Shown piece after piece: positions 1-7,830 of a stretch of DNA of 64,000 nucleotides; position 1 is the stretch's first letter; every line of letters begins with the position of its first letter. The notes under the pieces were generated by a model. That model had not been told where the DNA came from, ran no database searches, and saw nothing but the letters and a program-made list of their open reading frames with translations. The translations under genes and the position numbers were made by a program. Source of the DNA: Aeromonas sp. FDAARGOS 1405 (GTDB lineage: Bacteria; Pseudomonadota; Gammaproteobacteria; Enterobacterales; Aeromonadaceae); the NCBI RefSeq assembly GCF_019048265.1, contig NZ_CP077311.1, positions 1,202,501-1,266,500 of the forward strand, read 5' to 3'.

Positions 1-19
1 ACTGACGCCTAACCGTTCG

Positions 20-823
20 TCAGTACTTCACCTCTTCCAGTGATGACAGCCCCCATGCTTGCAAGGGGGCTGTCAGTTTTTGAGCCTCCCCATCCAGCCG
101 GGTACAGTAAGCCCTGGCAATTACCTCTTCTATATGTACAGGCTGCACGGTGGCATGCCCGCCATTGTTCAGCAACCAGGCCACCCGTTTGGCAACAGCA
201 CTGCCCGAGTCAATAAGCTGGCATTGCGGCATCAGTTGCCCAATCTCTTCATTGAGTAGCGGGAAGTGAGTACAACCGAGCACCAGCGTATCCGGCTGCT
301 CTTCCCCATCCAGCCAGTCGGCCAATACCTCGCGCAGCAACGCCATATTGACCGGCAAGCCCGCCAGCTTGTGTTCGGCTTCTATGACCAGCTCGGTGGT
401 GCCCTTGAGCAGCACCCGCTTGCCGGGAGCAAACTGGGCGATCAGTTCGTGGGTATAGTCGCGGCTCACAGTGCCTGGCGTAGCCAGCAGACCGATACAA
501 CCATTGCGAGTCTGTGCAGCGGCAGGCTTGATGGCTGGCACCACCCCCACCACAGGAATATCCAGTGCCTCACGCAGGGCTGGCAGCGCTATGGTGCTGG
601 CCGTATTACAGGCAATCACCACCAGATCGATATGATGACGGGCCACCATGGTGGTCACCAAGCGGGTGCAGGCAGCAATCAGGGCGGGCTCGCTCAATTC
701 ACCATAGGGGAAGTTGGCATTATCGAAGCAGTAGAAATAGTTGTGTGCCGGCAGAACGCGGCGGATCTCGCGGTAGATGGTCAGGCCACCCATACCGGAA
801 TCAAACACGAGAATATTGGCCAC
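20..823 (-). CDS. murI: Glutamate racemase MurI
   Basis: Interconverts L- and D-glutamate in the cytoplasm to supply D-Glu for peptidoglycan. The protein opens with the family's FDSGMGGL motif and carries both catalytic cysteines in their usual context: Cys72 in IACNTAS and Cys184 in LGCTHFP. I place the start at a GTG at 823 because AGGGGAG lies just upstream and the FDSG motif then sits at residues 7-10, as in the family; longer in-frame starts up to 892 add residues without a better ribosome site. The length of 267 residues is normal. It follows btuB on the same strand, the same order as in E. coli, but here a hairpin terminator lies between the two genes. Confidence 0.95.
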   Translation of the reverse strand: MANILVFDSGMGGLTIYREIRRVLPAHNYFYCFDNANFPYGELSEPALIAACTRLVTTMVARHHIDLVVIACNTASTIALPALREALDIPVVGVVPAIKPAAAQTRNGCIGLLATPGTVSRDYTHELIAQFAPGKRVLLKGTTELVIEAEHKLAGLPVNMALLREVLADWLDGEEQPDTLVLGCTHFPLLNEEIGQLMPQCQLIDSGSAVAKRVAWLLNNGGHATVQPVHIEEVIARAYCTRLDGEAQKLTAPLQAWGLSSLEEVKY

Positions 824-877
824 TTGAGCTCCCCTTTGGTGCAAGGCGGCGATCATACTCCCGCCTGCCGCCAATAG

Positions 878-902
878 AAAAGGCCCTGCCAATGGCAGGG
901 CC
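878..902 (-). terminator. Rho-independent terminator between btuB and murI
   Basis: An 8-bp perfect stem GGCCCTGC/GCAGGGCC with a 5-base loop is followed on the minus strand by TTTTC. It lies after the btuB stop and before the murI start, so it should limit read-through from the riboswitch-controlled btuB transcript into murI. On the plus strand it is followed by a weaker T-rich run. Confidence 0.75.
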
Positions 903-933
903 TCGGTTTTTCAAGGATGAACTGGAGAAAGCA

Positions 934-2748
934 TCAGAAGCGGTAGTCGGCAGTTACTTTGAACTCGGTACCTGGTGATGCATAGCCTTTAGCGACTTCA
1001 TAATTGCGATCAAACAAATTATCGATACGACCGCCCAATGTCAGCTGATTAGTAGCGGCGTAGGTAGCACCCAAGTTCACAAGGGTATACGGGCTCAACT
1101 CAACATTGCCTACATCGAGTCTTTCACCAACATATAGCACCTCTGTACTCCAGGTCATTTGACCTGTCGTGAAACTGGTCAGCCAGGTACCTTTGTGTTT
1201 CGCTCGACGCAAGAGTTGCTGATCATTCGCATTTTTGTCCTTGGCGCGTGTGTAGTCATAGTTGAAGTCATGATGTACAAGCCAAGTATCCAAACCAAGG
1301 GCCAACTCGATGCCTTCAATCTCGGCATCAGTATTGCCCTTGGTACAGGTGATATAACCTTTTTGGCACTGAATCAGGTTTTGGATTTGGTTACGATAGA
1401 AGTTTGCTGACCAGTCCCAACCGGTGTAACGACCGGAGAAATCCAGCTCCAAATTCTTGCTTTCTTCTGGTTGCAATGCCGGATTCTCATAACCCGGGTA
1501 GTAAAGATCCATAAAGGTAGGCGCTTTGAAGCCAGTACCGTAGCTCAGCCGTACATTGTGGTTCTCATCAAAATCCAGCCCACTTGCCGCAGACCAGGTA
1601 TTGTGACGACCATATTGCTGGTTATCATCAGTGCGGCCGGAAAGTTCCCACAGCAGCGCCTGCCAACGGTAGCTTCCCACGGCAAACAATCCTTTATTGT
1701 CACGATCGGGGGCATTAAAGTTTTTGCCATAGCTCCGAGAGTCTGACTTCATCTCCTCACGCTGCCAATCTGCACCGCCTGTCAGGCTGACCCCTTCAAT
1801 ACCACTCCAGCTGTTGATCCAGGATAAACGTGTCAGACCTGTATGAATGGGTTGGCCAGTTTCTTCCCCATTACTCTCCAGCCAGTTCTTCAGCTTGTTT
1901 TCACCGTAACTGACTTCAAGTCGACTGATCAGATCCTTACCCTGGAACTTGAGACCACCGTCATATTGGAAAGCCTGTACTCGGCTCTGATCCGCAGACA
2001 GATAGGGGTCGTCCGTTTCTGTCAGATTGTCATAACCCTGAGCATTAAAATCAGCGCTCCATGCATCATTAAAAGCGTGGTTCAAACCGATTTGGCCATT
2101 GCGGCCGGAGAACCCATCCCGGTCAGGCTGCTGAGCATTGGCTACGACATCAAAACCGTCAGTACGCTCGTAGCCAATCAGCATGTTCATATCGGTTTTT
2201 TGGCCAAATGACTGAACTGTTCTTAGCTCGCCCTGACCATAGCCATTGCTGCCAGCACCACCTTTCAGATGTGTCTCGCTGCCATTCTTGGCGGATGTTT
2301 TGGTGATGAGGTTGATAACACCGCCGATGGCATCAGAACCATACACCGCAGCGCGCGGGCCACGGATATACTCGATGCGCTCGATATTGCCGAGGGGGAT
2401 CTGGCTGAGATCCGGCGTACCGGCCACCATGGCCGCGATGGGACGCCCATTCATCAGCACCAGTGAATGGTTGGAGTTGGTACCACGTATGAACAGGCTG
2501 CTCATGTGACCTCTGCCACCCAGGGTAGTGATCTGCACGCCGGGCAGCGTCTTCAGCAACGCTGGCAAACTCTGCACCTGACGAGATTCGATCTCGGCGC
2601 GATCGATCACCACAACAGGCGCCAACACCGAGCTGACCGGTTGCTCCATGCGGTTGGCCGTAATGACCAGAGTTGGATTGATGGGGATGGTGGTTTGGGC
2701 AAACGCCGCCGTCGGCAACAGGGCAGCCGCCAGAAATTTCTTCGACAT
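934..2748 (-). CDS. btuB: TonB-dependent vitamin B12 receptor BtuB
   Basis: Outer-membrane 22-stranded barrel that imports cobalamin using TonB energy. The 604-residue protein has a short signal peptide ending AAFA, a TonB-box-like TLVITANR at about residues 27-34, a plug domain (LPALLKTLPGV, RGPRAAVYGSDAIGG) and a C-terminal barrel that ends in aromatic YRF, as expected for BamA-dependent insertion. Length and sequence resemble enteric BtuB closely. A cobalamin riboswitch lies directly upstream, which independently supports the assignment. The start ATG at 2748 is preceded by AAGGAT. murI follows after a terminator. Confidence 0.95.
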   Translation of the reverse strand: MSKKFLAAALLPTAAFAQTTIPINPTLVITANRMEQPVSSVLAPVVVIDRAEIESRQVQSLPALLKTLPGVQITTLGGRGHMSSLFIRGTNSNHSLVLMNGRPIAAMVAGTPDLSQIPLGNIERIEYIRGPRAAVYGSDAIGGVINLITKTSAKNGSETHLKGGAGSNGYGQGELRTVQSFGQKTDMNMLIGYERTDGFDVVANAQQPDRDGFSGRNGQIGLNHAFNDAWSADFNAQGYDNLTETDDPYLSADQSRVQAFQYDGGLKFQGKDLISRLEVSYGENKLKNWLESNGEETGQPIHTGLTRLSWINSWSGIEGVSLTGGADWQREEMKSDSRSYGKNFNAPDRDNKGLFAVGSYRWQALLWELSGRTDDNQQYGRHNTWSAASGLDFDENHNVRLSYGTGFKAPTFMDLYYPGYENPALQPEESKNLELDFSGRYTGWDWSANFYRNQIQNLIQCQKGYITCTKGNTDAEIEGIELALGLDTWLVHHDFNYDYTRAKDKNANDQQLLRRAKHKGTWLTSFTTGQMTWSTEVLYVGERLDVGNVELSPYTLVNLGATYAATNQLTLGGRIDNLFDRNYEVAKGYASPGTEFKVTADYRF

Positions 2749-2811
2749 GAGAGATCCTTAAGTTCGCGTAAGTATCTACTTCGTGGCCGGTTTCTCTCGG
2801 CCCGAAATACG

Positions 2812-2965
2812 AACTCTGGCAGGTCTTCGGGCTCGGGGGCTGATAGCCTACGGCGACGGCTTCCCGCCTGACGGCAGTGCCCTGATGTCGCTTCGTTCCC
2901 CCTTACCGCTGCGCGCCAGCTCCGGATTCTCACCGGATTCCCTATTAAGCATGATGCGCCAAAGC
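2812..2965 (-). promoter_or_regulatory. Cobalamin (AdoCbl) riboswitch upstream of btuB
   Basis: Read on the minus strand, this leader holds the hallmark pieces of the B12 riboswitch in order: GGGAATCCGGTGAGAATCC, then GCGCAGCGGTAA, a CACTG and GGGAAG core, and finally the B12 box CGAAGACCTGCC at about 2819-2830. It ends about 65 bases before the btuB start. Known members reduce expression when adenosylcobalamin binds; whether this one acts on transcription or translation cannot be read from sequence alone. Confidence 0.93.
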
Positions 2966-3013
2966 GGGAGGATTATAGGCAGAGCAAAGCTGGATGCATA
3001 GCCATCCAGATTG

Positions 3014-3916
3014 CTATTTTTTGCCAGCCAGCGCCGCCAGCCGCTGTTGGGCTCCCTCCATCACCGCCTGTACCCCGGGATGGGAGAGATGGCGCCCTGC
3101 CGAGACCAGATAGTAAGAGAGGGTGACGTCGGTGAGAGTGGCGATCCGTTCCACCCCGTAGAGGCGACCAATCTCGTCGGCCATCGCCAGCGGCGCCGGG
3201 AAGATCCCCATCCCTGCCTTGCCGAACGACTTCATCAGGGTGGAGTCATCAAACTGCCCCACCAGATGGGGATGAATGCCCTGCTGCCGATACCACTCCA
3301 GCAGCCGATCGTGGGTGGCCGACTTCTCTCCGGGGATCAGCAGCGGCAACCCCTCCAGCGAGGCGGGAAAGCCGTCCCGCGCCCGCGCAGCCAGCTCCGG
3401 GCTGGCAAACAGCGCCAGCGGGCTGCGCCCCAGCTCGTGGTTATAGCCACGCACGCCGCTGTCGGGAGGGAGCGGGCGATCGATCAGCACCATATCCAGC
3501 TTGTGGCGGGCCAGTTCGCTGAACAGCTGCTCGGCCCGCTCCTCGTGACACACCAGGCGCAGCGGGGTCGCCAGCGCCATGGCGGGAGCCAGCAGCTCGA
3601 ACGCCAGAGTACGGGGTACCGAATCGGCGATCCCCACCTGCATGGTCAGTTCCTGACTGGCGTGGCGCAGGGTGTGCTCCAGCTCGGCACCGAGCGAGAA
3701 AATCGCCCCCGCCTGTTCCTGCGCCTGCCGCCCGGCAGCAGTCAGCACCAGACGCCTACCCACCCGGTTGAACAGCGCCACCCCGAGGGACTGCTCCAGC
3801 TCGGCGACCTGACCGCTGATGGTCTGCGGCGTGAGGTGCAGCTGTTCGGCAGCTTGTGTCACGCTGCCACTGCGCGCCACATGCCAGAAATAGTAGAGCT
3901 GTTTATAGTTGAGCAT
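3014..3916 (-). CDS. NhaR-like LysR-family transcriptional regulator
   Basis: A 300-residue LysR-type regulator. The N-terminus has the winged helix (LNYKQLYYFWHVARSGSVT, then AAEQLHLTPQTISGQVAELE), and the C-terminal part is the substrate-binding-like effector domain. The YYFWHV and TPQTISGQ signatures resemble NhaR, the sodium-responsive activator of nhaA, more than other LysR groups. It is transcribed divergently from the SbtA-type sodium/bicarbonate permease across a 109-bp gap, so I infer that it controls that gene. The 3' end is 266 bp from the btuB riboswitch. True nhaR function is not proven because no nhaA is nearby. Confidence 0.8.
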   Translation of the reverse strand: MLNYKQLYYFWHVARSGSVTQAAEQLHLTPQTISGQVAELEQSLGVALFNRVGRRLVLTAAGRQAQEQAGAIFSLGAELEHTLRHASQELTMQVGIADSVPRTLAFELLAPAMALATPLRLVCHEERAEQLFSELARHKLDMVLIDRPLPPDSGVRGYNHELGRSPLALFASPELAARARDGFPASLEGLPLLIPGEKSATHDRLLEWYRQQGIHPHLVGQFDDSTLMKSFGKAGMGIFPAPLAMADEIGRLYGVERIATLTDVTLSYYLVSAGRHLSHPGVQAVMEGAQQRLAALAGKK

Positions 3917-4025
3917 GCCGTTCCCTATCAGTTTTTACCGAACAACCATCAGCGAGAATCTGATTTTATCGAAACATTGCGGGCTCTAGCATGCAACCAT
4001 TATCTGAACTGCCCTGCGAGCCATC

Positions 4026-4952
4026 ATGCTGGACGTCGTTGTTCTCTTCTTTCTGTTTGGTCTGCTGGCCGGTCTGGTGCGCTCCGAGCTCAAACTGCCG
4101 CCTGCCCTCTACGATACCCTCTCCCTCTTTTTGCTGCTGGCCATCGGCCTCAAGGGCGGCGTCGGTCTGGCCCAGCAATCCTTGCTGCCCCTGCTGCCGC
4201 AACTTGCGCTGGTGATCCTGCTCGGTGTGGTGCAGACCCTGCTCGGCTTTGCCGTGCTGCGCCTCAAGATGAACCGGGTGGATGCCGCCGCCACCGCCGC
4301 CCACTATGGCTCGGTCAGCGTCGCCACCTTTGCGGTCGGGGTGAACTGGCTGACCGAGCGGGGCATCAGCTTTGAATCCCAACTCTCCATCTTCCTCGCA
4401 GTGATGGAGATCCCGGCCATTCTGGTGGGCATAGTGCTCGCCCGCGGCATCAGTCGCGAGACCCGCTGGCGCATGCTGGCCCACGAGACCTTCCTCGGCA
4501 AAGGGGTAACTCTGCTGCTCGGCGGCATGGCAATCGGCTATCTGGCCGGACCGGACGGGATTGCCCCGCTCAAACCGCTGTTTGTCGACCTGTTCAAGGG
4601 GGCGCTGGCGCTGTTCCTGCTGGAGATGGGCCTCATCGTCGCCCGCCAGTGTCAGGATCTGCGCCGCCATGGCCTGTTCCTGCTCGGCTTCGCCCTTTTG
4701 ATGCCGCTCGCCTCGGCGGGACTGGGATTGGCTGCTGGCCAGCTGATGGGGCTCTCCCTCGGCGGCCTGACCCTGCTGGCCACCCTGGCGGCCAGCGCCT
4801 CCTATATTGCTGTGCCGGCCACCATGCGCATCGCCGTGCCCCAGGCCAACCCGGGGCTCTCCCTCAGCGCCGTGCTGGGGGTCACCTTCCCGTTCAACAT
4901 CATGCTGGGGATCCCGCTCTACCACAGCTGGGCCCGCCACTTCACGGAGTAG
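4026..4952 (+). CDS. SbtA-type sodium-dependent bicarbonate permease
   Basis: A 308-residue polytopic inner-membrane protein of the Sbt_1 family (cyanobacterial SbtA is the reference member, a Na+/HCO3- symporter). It has about ten hydrophobic helices in two related halves, with conserved stretches AAHYGSVSVATFAVGV (about residues 90-105) and the related SASYIAVPATMRIAVPQ in the second half (about 260-276). The paired small PII-like gene 4 bases downstream matches the SbtA-SbtB arrangement. Substrate in this host is inferred from family only; a role in supplying bicarbonate for carboxylation is plausible given the adjacent purine carboxylation genes, but that link is speculative. Confidence 0.85.
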   Translation: MLDVVVLFFLFGLLAGLVRSELKLPPALYDTLSLFLLLAIGLKGGVGLAQQSLLPLLPQLALVILLGVVQTLLGFAVLRLKMNRVDAAATAAHYGSVSVATFAVGVNWLTERGISFESQLSIFLAVMEIPAILVGIVLARGISRETRWRMLAHETFLGKGVTLLLGGMAIGYLAGPDGIAPLKPLFVDLFKGALALFLLEMGLIVARQCQDLRRHGLFLLGFALLMPLASAGLGLAAGQLMGLSLGGLTLLATLAASASYIAVPATMRIAVPQANPGLSLSAVLGVTFPFNIMLGIPLYHSWARHFTE

Positions 4953-4956
4953 CCAC

Positions 4957-5259
4957 ATGCAGACCGAGACCCGCACCCTGCTGACCGTCATCACGGAAGC
5001 CAATCTGGAGCCAACCCTGCTGCGCACCCTCACCCGCGAGGGGCTGCGCGGCTACACCATCACAGATGCCCGTGGTCGGGGGGATCATGGCGAGCGCAAC
5101 GCCAGCTGGAGCGAGAGCGGCAACATCCGGCTGGAGGCGATCTGCAGCCGGGAGCAGGCGGAGCGGCTGCTGGCCCACCTGCAGAGTCGCTACTACCCCG
5201 ACTACGCCATGATCGCCTTTCTGCAACCGGTCGAAATCGTGCGACCCGAGAAATTCTGA
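4957..5259 (+). CDS. PII-like signalling protein (SbtB-like)
   Basis: A 100-residue protein with the PII ferredoxin-like fold pattern: an opening beta strand TLLTVITEANLEP, the helix LLRTLTREG followed by GYTITDARGRGDHG at the place of the T-loop base, and a closing ICSREQAERLLAHLQSRYY then MIAFLQPVEIVR. It begins 4 bases after the permease stop and is surely co-transcribed. Cyanobacterial SbtB binds adenine nucleotides and gates SbtA; by position this protein probably does the same here. ATG 4957 is chosen because longer in-frame forms would run back into the permease gene. A strong terminator begins at its stop codon. Confidence 0.85.
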   Translation: MQTETRTLLTVITEANLEPTLLRTLTREGLRGYTITDARGRGDHGERNASWSESGNIRLEAICSREQAERLLAHLQSRYYPDYAMIAFLQPVEIVRPEKF

Positions 5260-5280
5260 GCCGGCTTGCCGGCTCTTTTT
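5258..5280 (+). terminator. Terminator after the SbtA/SbtB-like pair
   Basis: Perfect 8-bp stem GAGCCGGC/GCCGGCTC with a 2-base loop, followed by TTTTT. It overlaps the sbtB-like stop codon and separates that pair from purEK. Confidence 0.85.
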
Positions 5281-5289
5281 GCCCACCAA

Positions 5290-5305
5290 AAGCAAACGTT
5301 TAACA
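5290..5305 (+). promoter_or_regulatory. PurR-type operator upstream of purE
   Basis: The core GCAAACGTTT (5292-5301) matches the centre of the PurR box ACGCAAACGTTTNCGT exactly; outer positions are less conserved. It lies 18 bases before the purE start, between the preceding terminator and the gene, where a repressor would block transcription. Confidence 0.7.
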
Positions 5306-5322
5306 TCAAGGATTCAGAGAAA

Positions 5323-5832
5323 ATGAACACCTCTCCCCTGATCGGCCTGGTAATGGGCTCCGACTCCGACTGGCCAGTGCTGCAGGCTGCCGCCCGCATC
5401 CTCAAGGAGCACGGCGTGCCCTACGAGGCACAGGTGGTATCGGCCCATCGCACCCCGGATCTGCTGTTCGAGTATGCCGCCACTGCCCGCGAGCGCGGTC
5501 TGCGCGCCATCATCGCCGGGGCCGGTGGAGCCGCACACCTGCCGGGCATGGTTGCCGCCAAGACCACATTGCCGGTGCTGGGGGTGCCCATCCCCTCCCG
5601 CCATCTCAAGGGAATGGACTCCCTGCTCTCCATCGTGCAGATGCCCAAAGGGGTGCCGGTAGCCACCTTCGCCATCGGCGAGGCGGGGGCCGCCAACGCA
5701 GCCCTGTTTGCGGTCTCCCTGCTCTCCGTTGCACAAGACGACGACGCCCCCCGATACCGGCAGCAACTCGACGACTTCCGCACCCACGAGCGAGATCGGG
5801 TGCTGGCACTGCAACTGGAGGAGCCGACATGA
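5323..5832 (+). CDS. purE: N5-carboxyaminoimidazole ribonucleotide mutase PurE
   Basis: Converts N5-CAIR to CAIR in purine synthesis, acting on the product of PurK. The 169-residue protein shows the class I PurE signatures: [11 protein letters not shown] near the N-terminus, VSAHRTPD around residues 40-47 and [12 protein letters not shown]. The start ATG at 5323 places the MGSDSD motif at the normal distance and has AAGGA 10 bases upstream. It overlaps purK by 4 bases (ATGA), indicating translational coupling. A PurR-type box immediately upstream suggests purine repression. Confidence 0.95.
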   Translation: MNTSPLIGLVMGSDSDWPVLQAAARILKEHGVPYEAQVVSAHRTPDLLFEYAATARERGLRAIIAGAGGAAHLPGMVAAKTTLPVLGVPIPSRHLKGMDSLLSIVQMPKGVPVATFAIGEAGAANAALFAVSLLSVAQDDDAPRYRQQLDDFRTHERDRVLALQLEEPT

Positions 5833-6956
5833 TACTGCCACCCGCCACCCTCGGCATGCTGGGGGGCGGCCAGCTTGGCCGCTACTTCGTGATGGCCGCC
5901 CACCGCCTCGGCTATAAGGTGGTGGTACTGGATCCCGACCCGGCCAGCATCGCCGGTGCCGCCGCCGATCACCATATTGTCGCTTCCTATGATGACCAGG
6001 CCGCCCTGCACGATCTGGCTAGCCGCTGCGAGGCCATCAGCTGCGAATTCGAAAATGTGCCCGCCGCCACCCTCGCGCTGCTCGAACAGCAAAAGCCGGT
6101 ACGCCCGACCGCCAGCGCGGTGCGCATCTGTCAGGAGCGCCGCGAGGAGAAAGCCTTTCTGTGCAGAGCTGACATCCCGGTTGCCCTCTATCTGGCGCTA
6201 CTGCCGGAAGAGCCCATCCCCGCACAGGCCAGCGAACTCTTCCCCGCCATCCTCAAGACGGCCCGCGAGGGGTACGACGGCAAGGGGCAATGGCAAGTGA
6301 GCGGTCTGGATGAGCTGGCGACGGTGTTGGCAGCCAGTGGTGTGCCCTGCGTGCTGGAAAAACGGCTGGCGCTGGAGGGGGAGTTTGCCCTGACCCTGGC
6401 GCGCAGCCCGAGCGGTGCCATCAGCGCCCTGCCTCTGGTGCAGAACTGGCACAGCGGCGGCATTCTGGACCAGACCCGCTCCCCGGCCAATGTGCCAACG
6501 CTGGAGAGCGAAGCCAAAGCAATAGCCGAACGGCTGATAGCAGCTCTCGATTACGTTGGGGTACTGACGGTGGAGTTCTTTCTGGTGGAAGGTAGACTGC
6601 TGGTCAACGAGCTGGCGCCCCGCCCCCACAACTCGGGTCACCCCAGCATCGACAACGCTGCATGCAGCCAGTTCGAGTTGCAGGTGCGCGCCCTGTGCGA
6701 TCTGCCGCTGCCGGATCAGATCGCCGTGCGTCCCGCCCTGTTAATCAACCTGCTGGGTGATCTCTGGCAGAACGGCACACCCGACTGGGCTGCCCTGCTG
6801 GCGCTGCCCGGCCTGCATCTGCACCTCTACGGCAAGGGCGAACCACGCCCCGGCCGCAAGATGGGCCATATCACGGTAACCGGTGACGACTGGTCAACGG
6901 TGGAGGAGACCTGCAGCAAGGCTCGTCAGCTGCTGGGACTCGCACCACCACGATAA
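5829..6956 (+). CDS. purK: N5-carboxyaminoimidazole ribonucleotide synthase PurK
   Basis: ATP-grasp enzyme that carboxylates AIR with bicarbonate and ATP to N5-CAIR, feeding PurE. The 375-residue protein begins with the family motif [12 protein letters not shown], has the ATP-grasp loop [13 protein letters not shown] at about residues 146-158, and the active-site stretch [12 protein letters not shown] near residues 260-271. It overlaps purE by 4 bases and is the last gene of that operon. No pseudogene signs are seen. Confidence 0.95.
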   Translation: MILPPATLGMLGGGQLGRYFVMAAHRLGYKVVVLDPDPASIAGAAADHHIVASYDDQAALHDLASRCEAISCEFENVPAATLALLEQQKPVRPTASAVRICQERREEKAFLCRADIPVALYLALLPEEPIPAQASELFPAILKTAREGYDGKGQWQVSGLDELATVLAASGVPCVLEKRLALEGEFALTLARSPSGAISALPLVQNWHSGGILDQTRSPANVPTLESEAKAIAERLIAALDYVGVLTVEFFLVEGRLLVNELAPRPHNSGHPSIDNAACSQFELQVRALCDLPLPDQIAVRPALLINLLGDLWQNGTPDWAALLALPGLHLHLYGKGEPRPGRKMGHITVTGDDWSTVEETCSKARQLLGLAPPR

Positions 6957-7353
6957 ATCGTATGAGATATGGCTGACGATCGCGACATCCACCGTATGGG
7001 GTTCGGCCAGCAGCAAGATAAGTTACATGACCAACCCCTCATCCGCCATCCTTGCCGTAGTGCGGTAGGTTCTAGAGCCGCAAGTTGCAACAGCGCTGGT
7101 GTAACAAGGTAGCGAGTACACTGCCAACGTATCAGGGAAGCCAGATGTCGTTACCAAACACCACAAACAACATCATCTAATTTCCGAGCAAAACAAGAAT
7201 TCTATATCTATGACTAAAAGGAGAGAACACTGGGTCATATCCCGTGTCAGCGTATTCCGAACAGTGGGGCCCTGATTAAACTTTACAATTATCAGGTCGA
7301 TAGATAAGAGCTCCCCGGCAGCGGGGTAACTTCGATATCCAGGAGATAATCAT
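6957..7353. other. Intergenic region purK to small secreted protein
   Basis: About 400 bp with no convincing gene. A CCTGAT...ATCAGG inverted repeat is visible at about 7272-7297 and a small CCCC/GGGG hairpin just before the next gene's ribosome site. Likely holds the promoter of the downstream secreted protein. Confidence 0.4.
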
Positions 7354-7794
7354 ATGTCTCAGAAAGGAGTTCTGGTGGCACTACTGACTGTTTGCTACAC
7401 GATGTCGGCTCAGGCCGACAAGCTAACCTCTCAGATCGCCTGGCCAGCCACCGCCAGCAAAAGTACCGGGATGGAAATCTCACTCACCCACCCGGGTCAA
7501 CAACAGGTCAATTCCTCGTTCACATCCAGCCCAGTCCAGACCGAGGCCATCAACGTCAGCAACTCGGATTTCAATACCACCTATCAATTGCAGGCCCGCA
7601 CCCTGTATGCCAGTTTGCCCGAGCAGGCCGATACCGACTTCAAGCTATCTCTCAACGGCCAGCCACTGCCACGACACCATGCCCTGCCACTAACCCAAGC
7701 CACCCGTTACTTCCTCAGCTACCAAGCCTCAACCGCCAAACCGGATCAAACCGGCGAAGCGGCCTATGAACTACTGGTCTATTGGCACGGCTGA
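7354..7794 (+). CDS. Small secreted protein of unknown function
   Basis: A 146-residue protein I do not recognise. It has a clear Sec signal peptide (hydrophobic core VLVALLTVCYTM, cleavage probably after AQA at residue 21). The mature part is about 125 residues, has no cysteine, and looks beta-rich with alternating polar and hydrophobic residues; it ends YELLVYWHG. A good ribosome site (AGGAGA) precedes ATG 7354. It is convergent with the large sensor kinase gene, sharing a bidirectional terminator, and lies near the ECP fimbrial operon. The fimbrial neighbourhood and strand-rich C-terminus make an exported surface or pilus-related role possible, but this is only inference. Confidence 0.7.
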   Translation: MSQKGVLVALLTVCYTMSAQADKLTSQIAWPATASKSTGMEISLTHPGQQQVNSSFTSSPVQTEAINVSNSDFNTTYQLQARTLYASLPEQADTDFKLSLNGQPLPRHHALPLTQATRYFLSYQASTAKPDQTGEAAYELLVYWHG

Positions 7795-7800
7795 GCATCC

Positions 7801-7830
7801 ATGAAGGCATGTCCAACATGCCTTCATTTT
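7801..7830. terminator. Bidirectional terminator
   Basis: Perfect 11-bp inverted repeat ATGAAGGCATG/CATGCCTTCAT with a 5-base loop and a TTTT run on the plus side, located between two convergent genes and touching the kinase stop codon. Confidence 0.8.

Noticed and set aside
3011..4375. Long plus-strand open frame of 454 codons opposite the LysR gene and running into the permease gene
   Set aside because: It is a shadow of GC-rich coding sequence on the other strand and frame: low-complexity His/Gln/Arg-rich product, no ribosome site, overlaps two clear genes.
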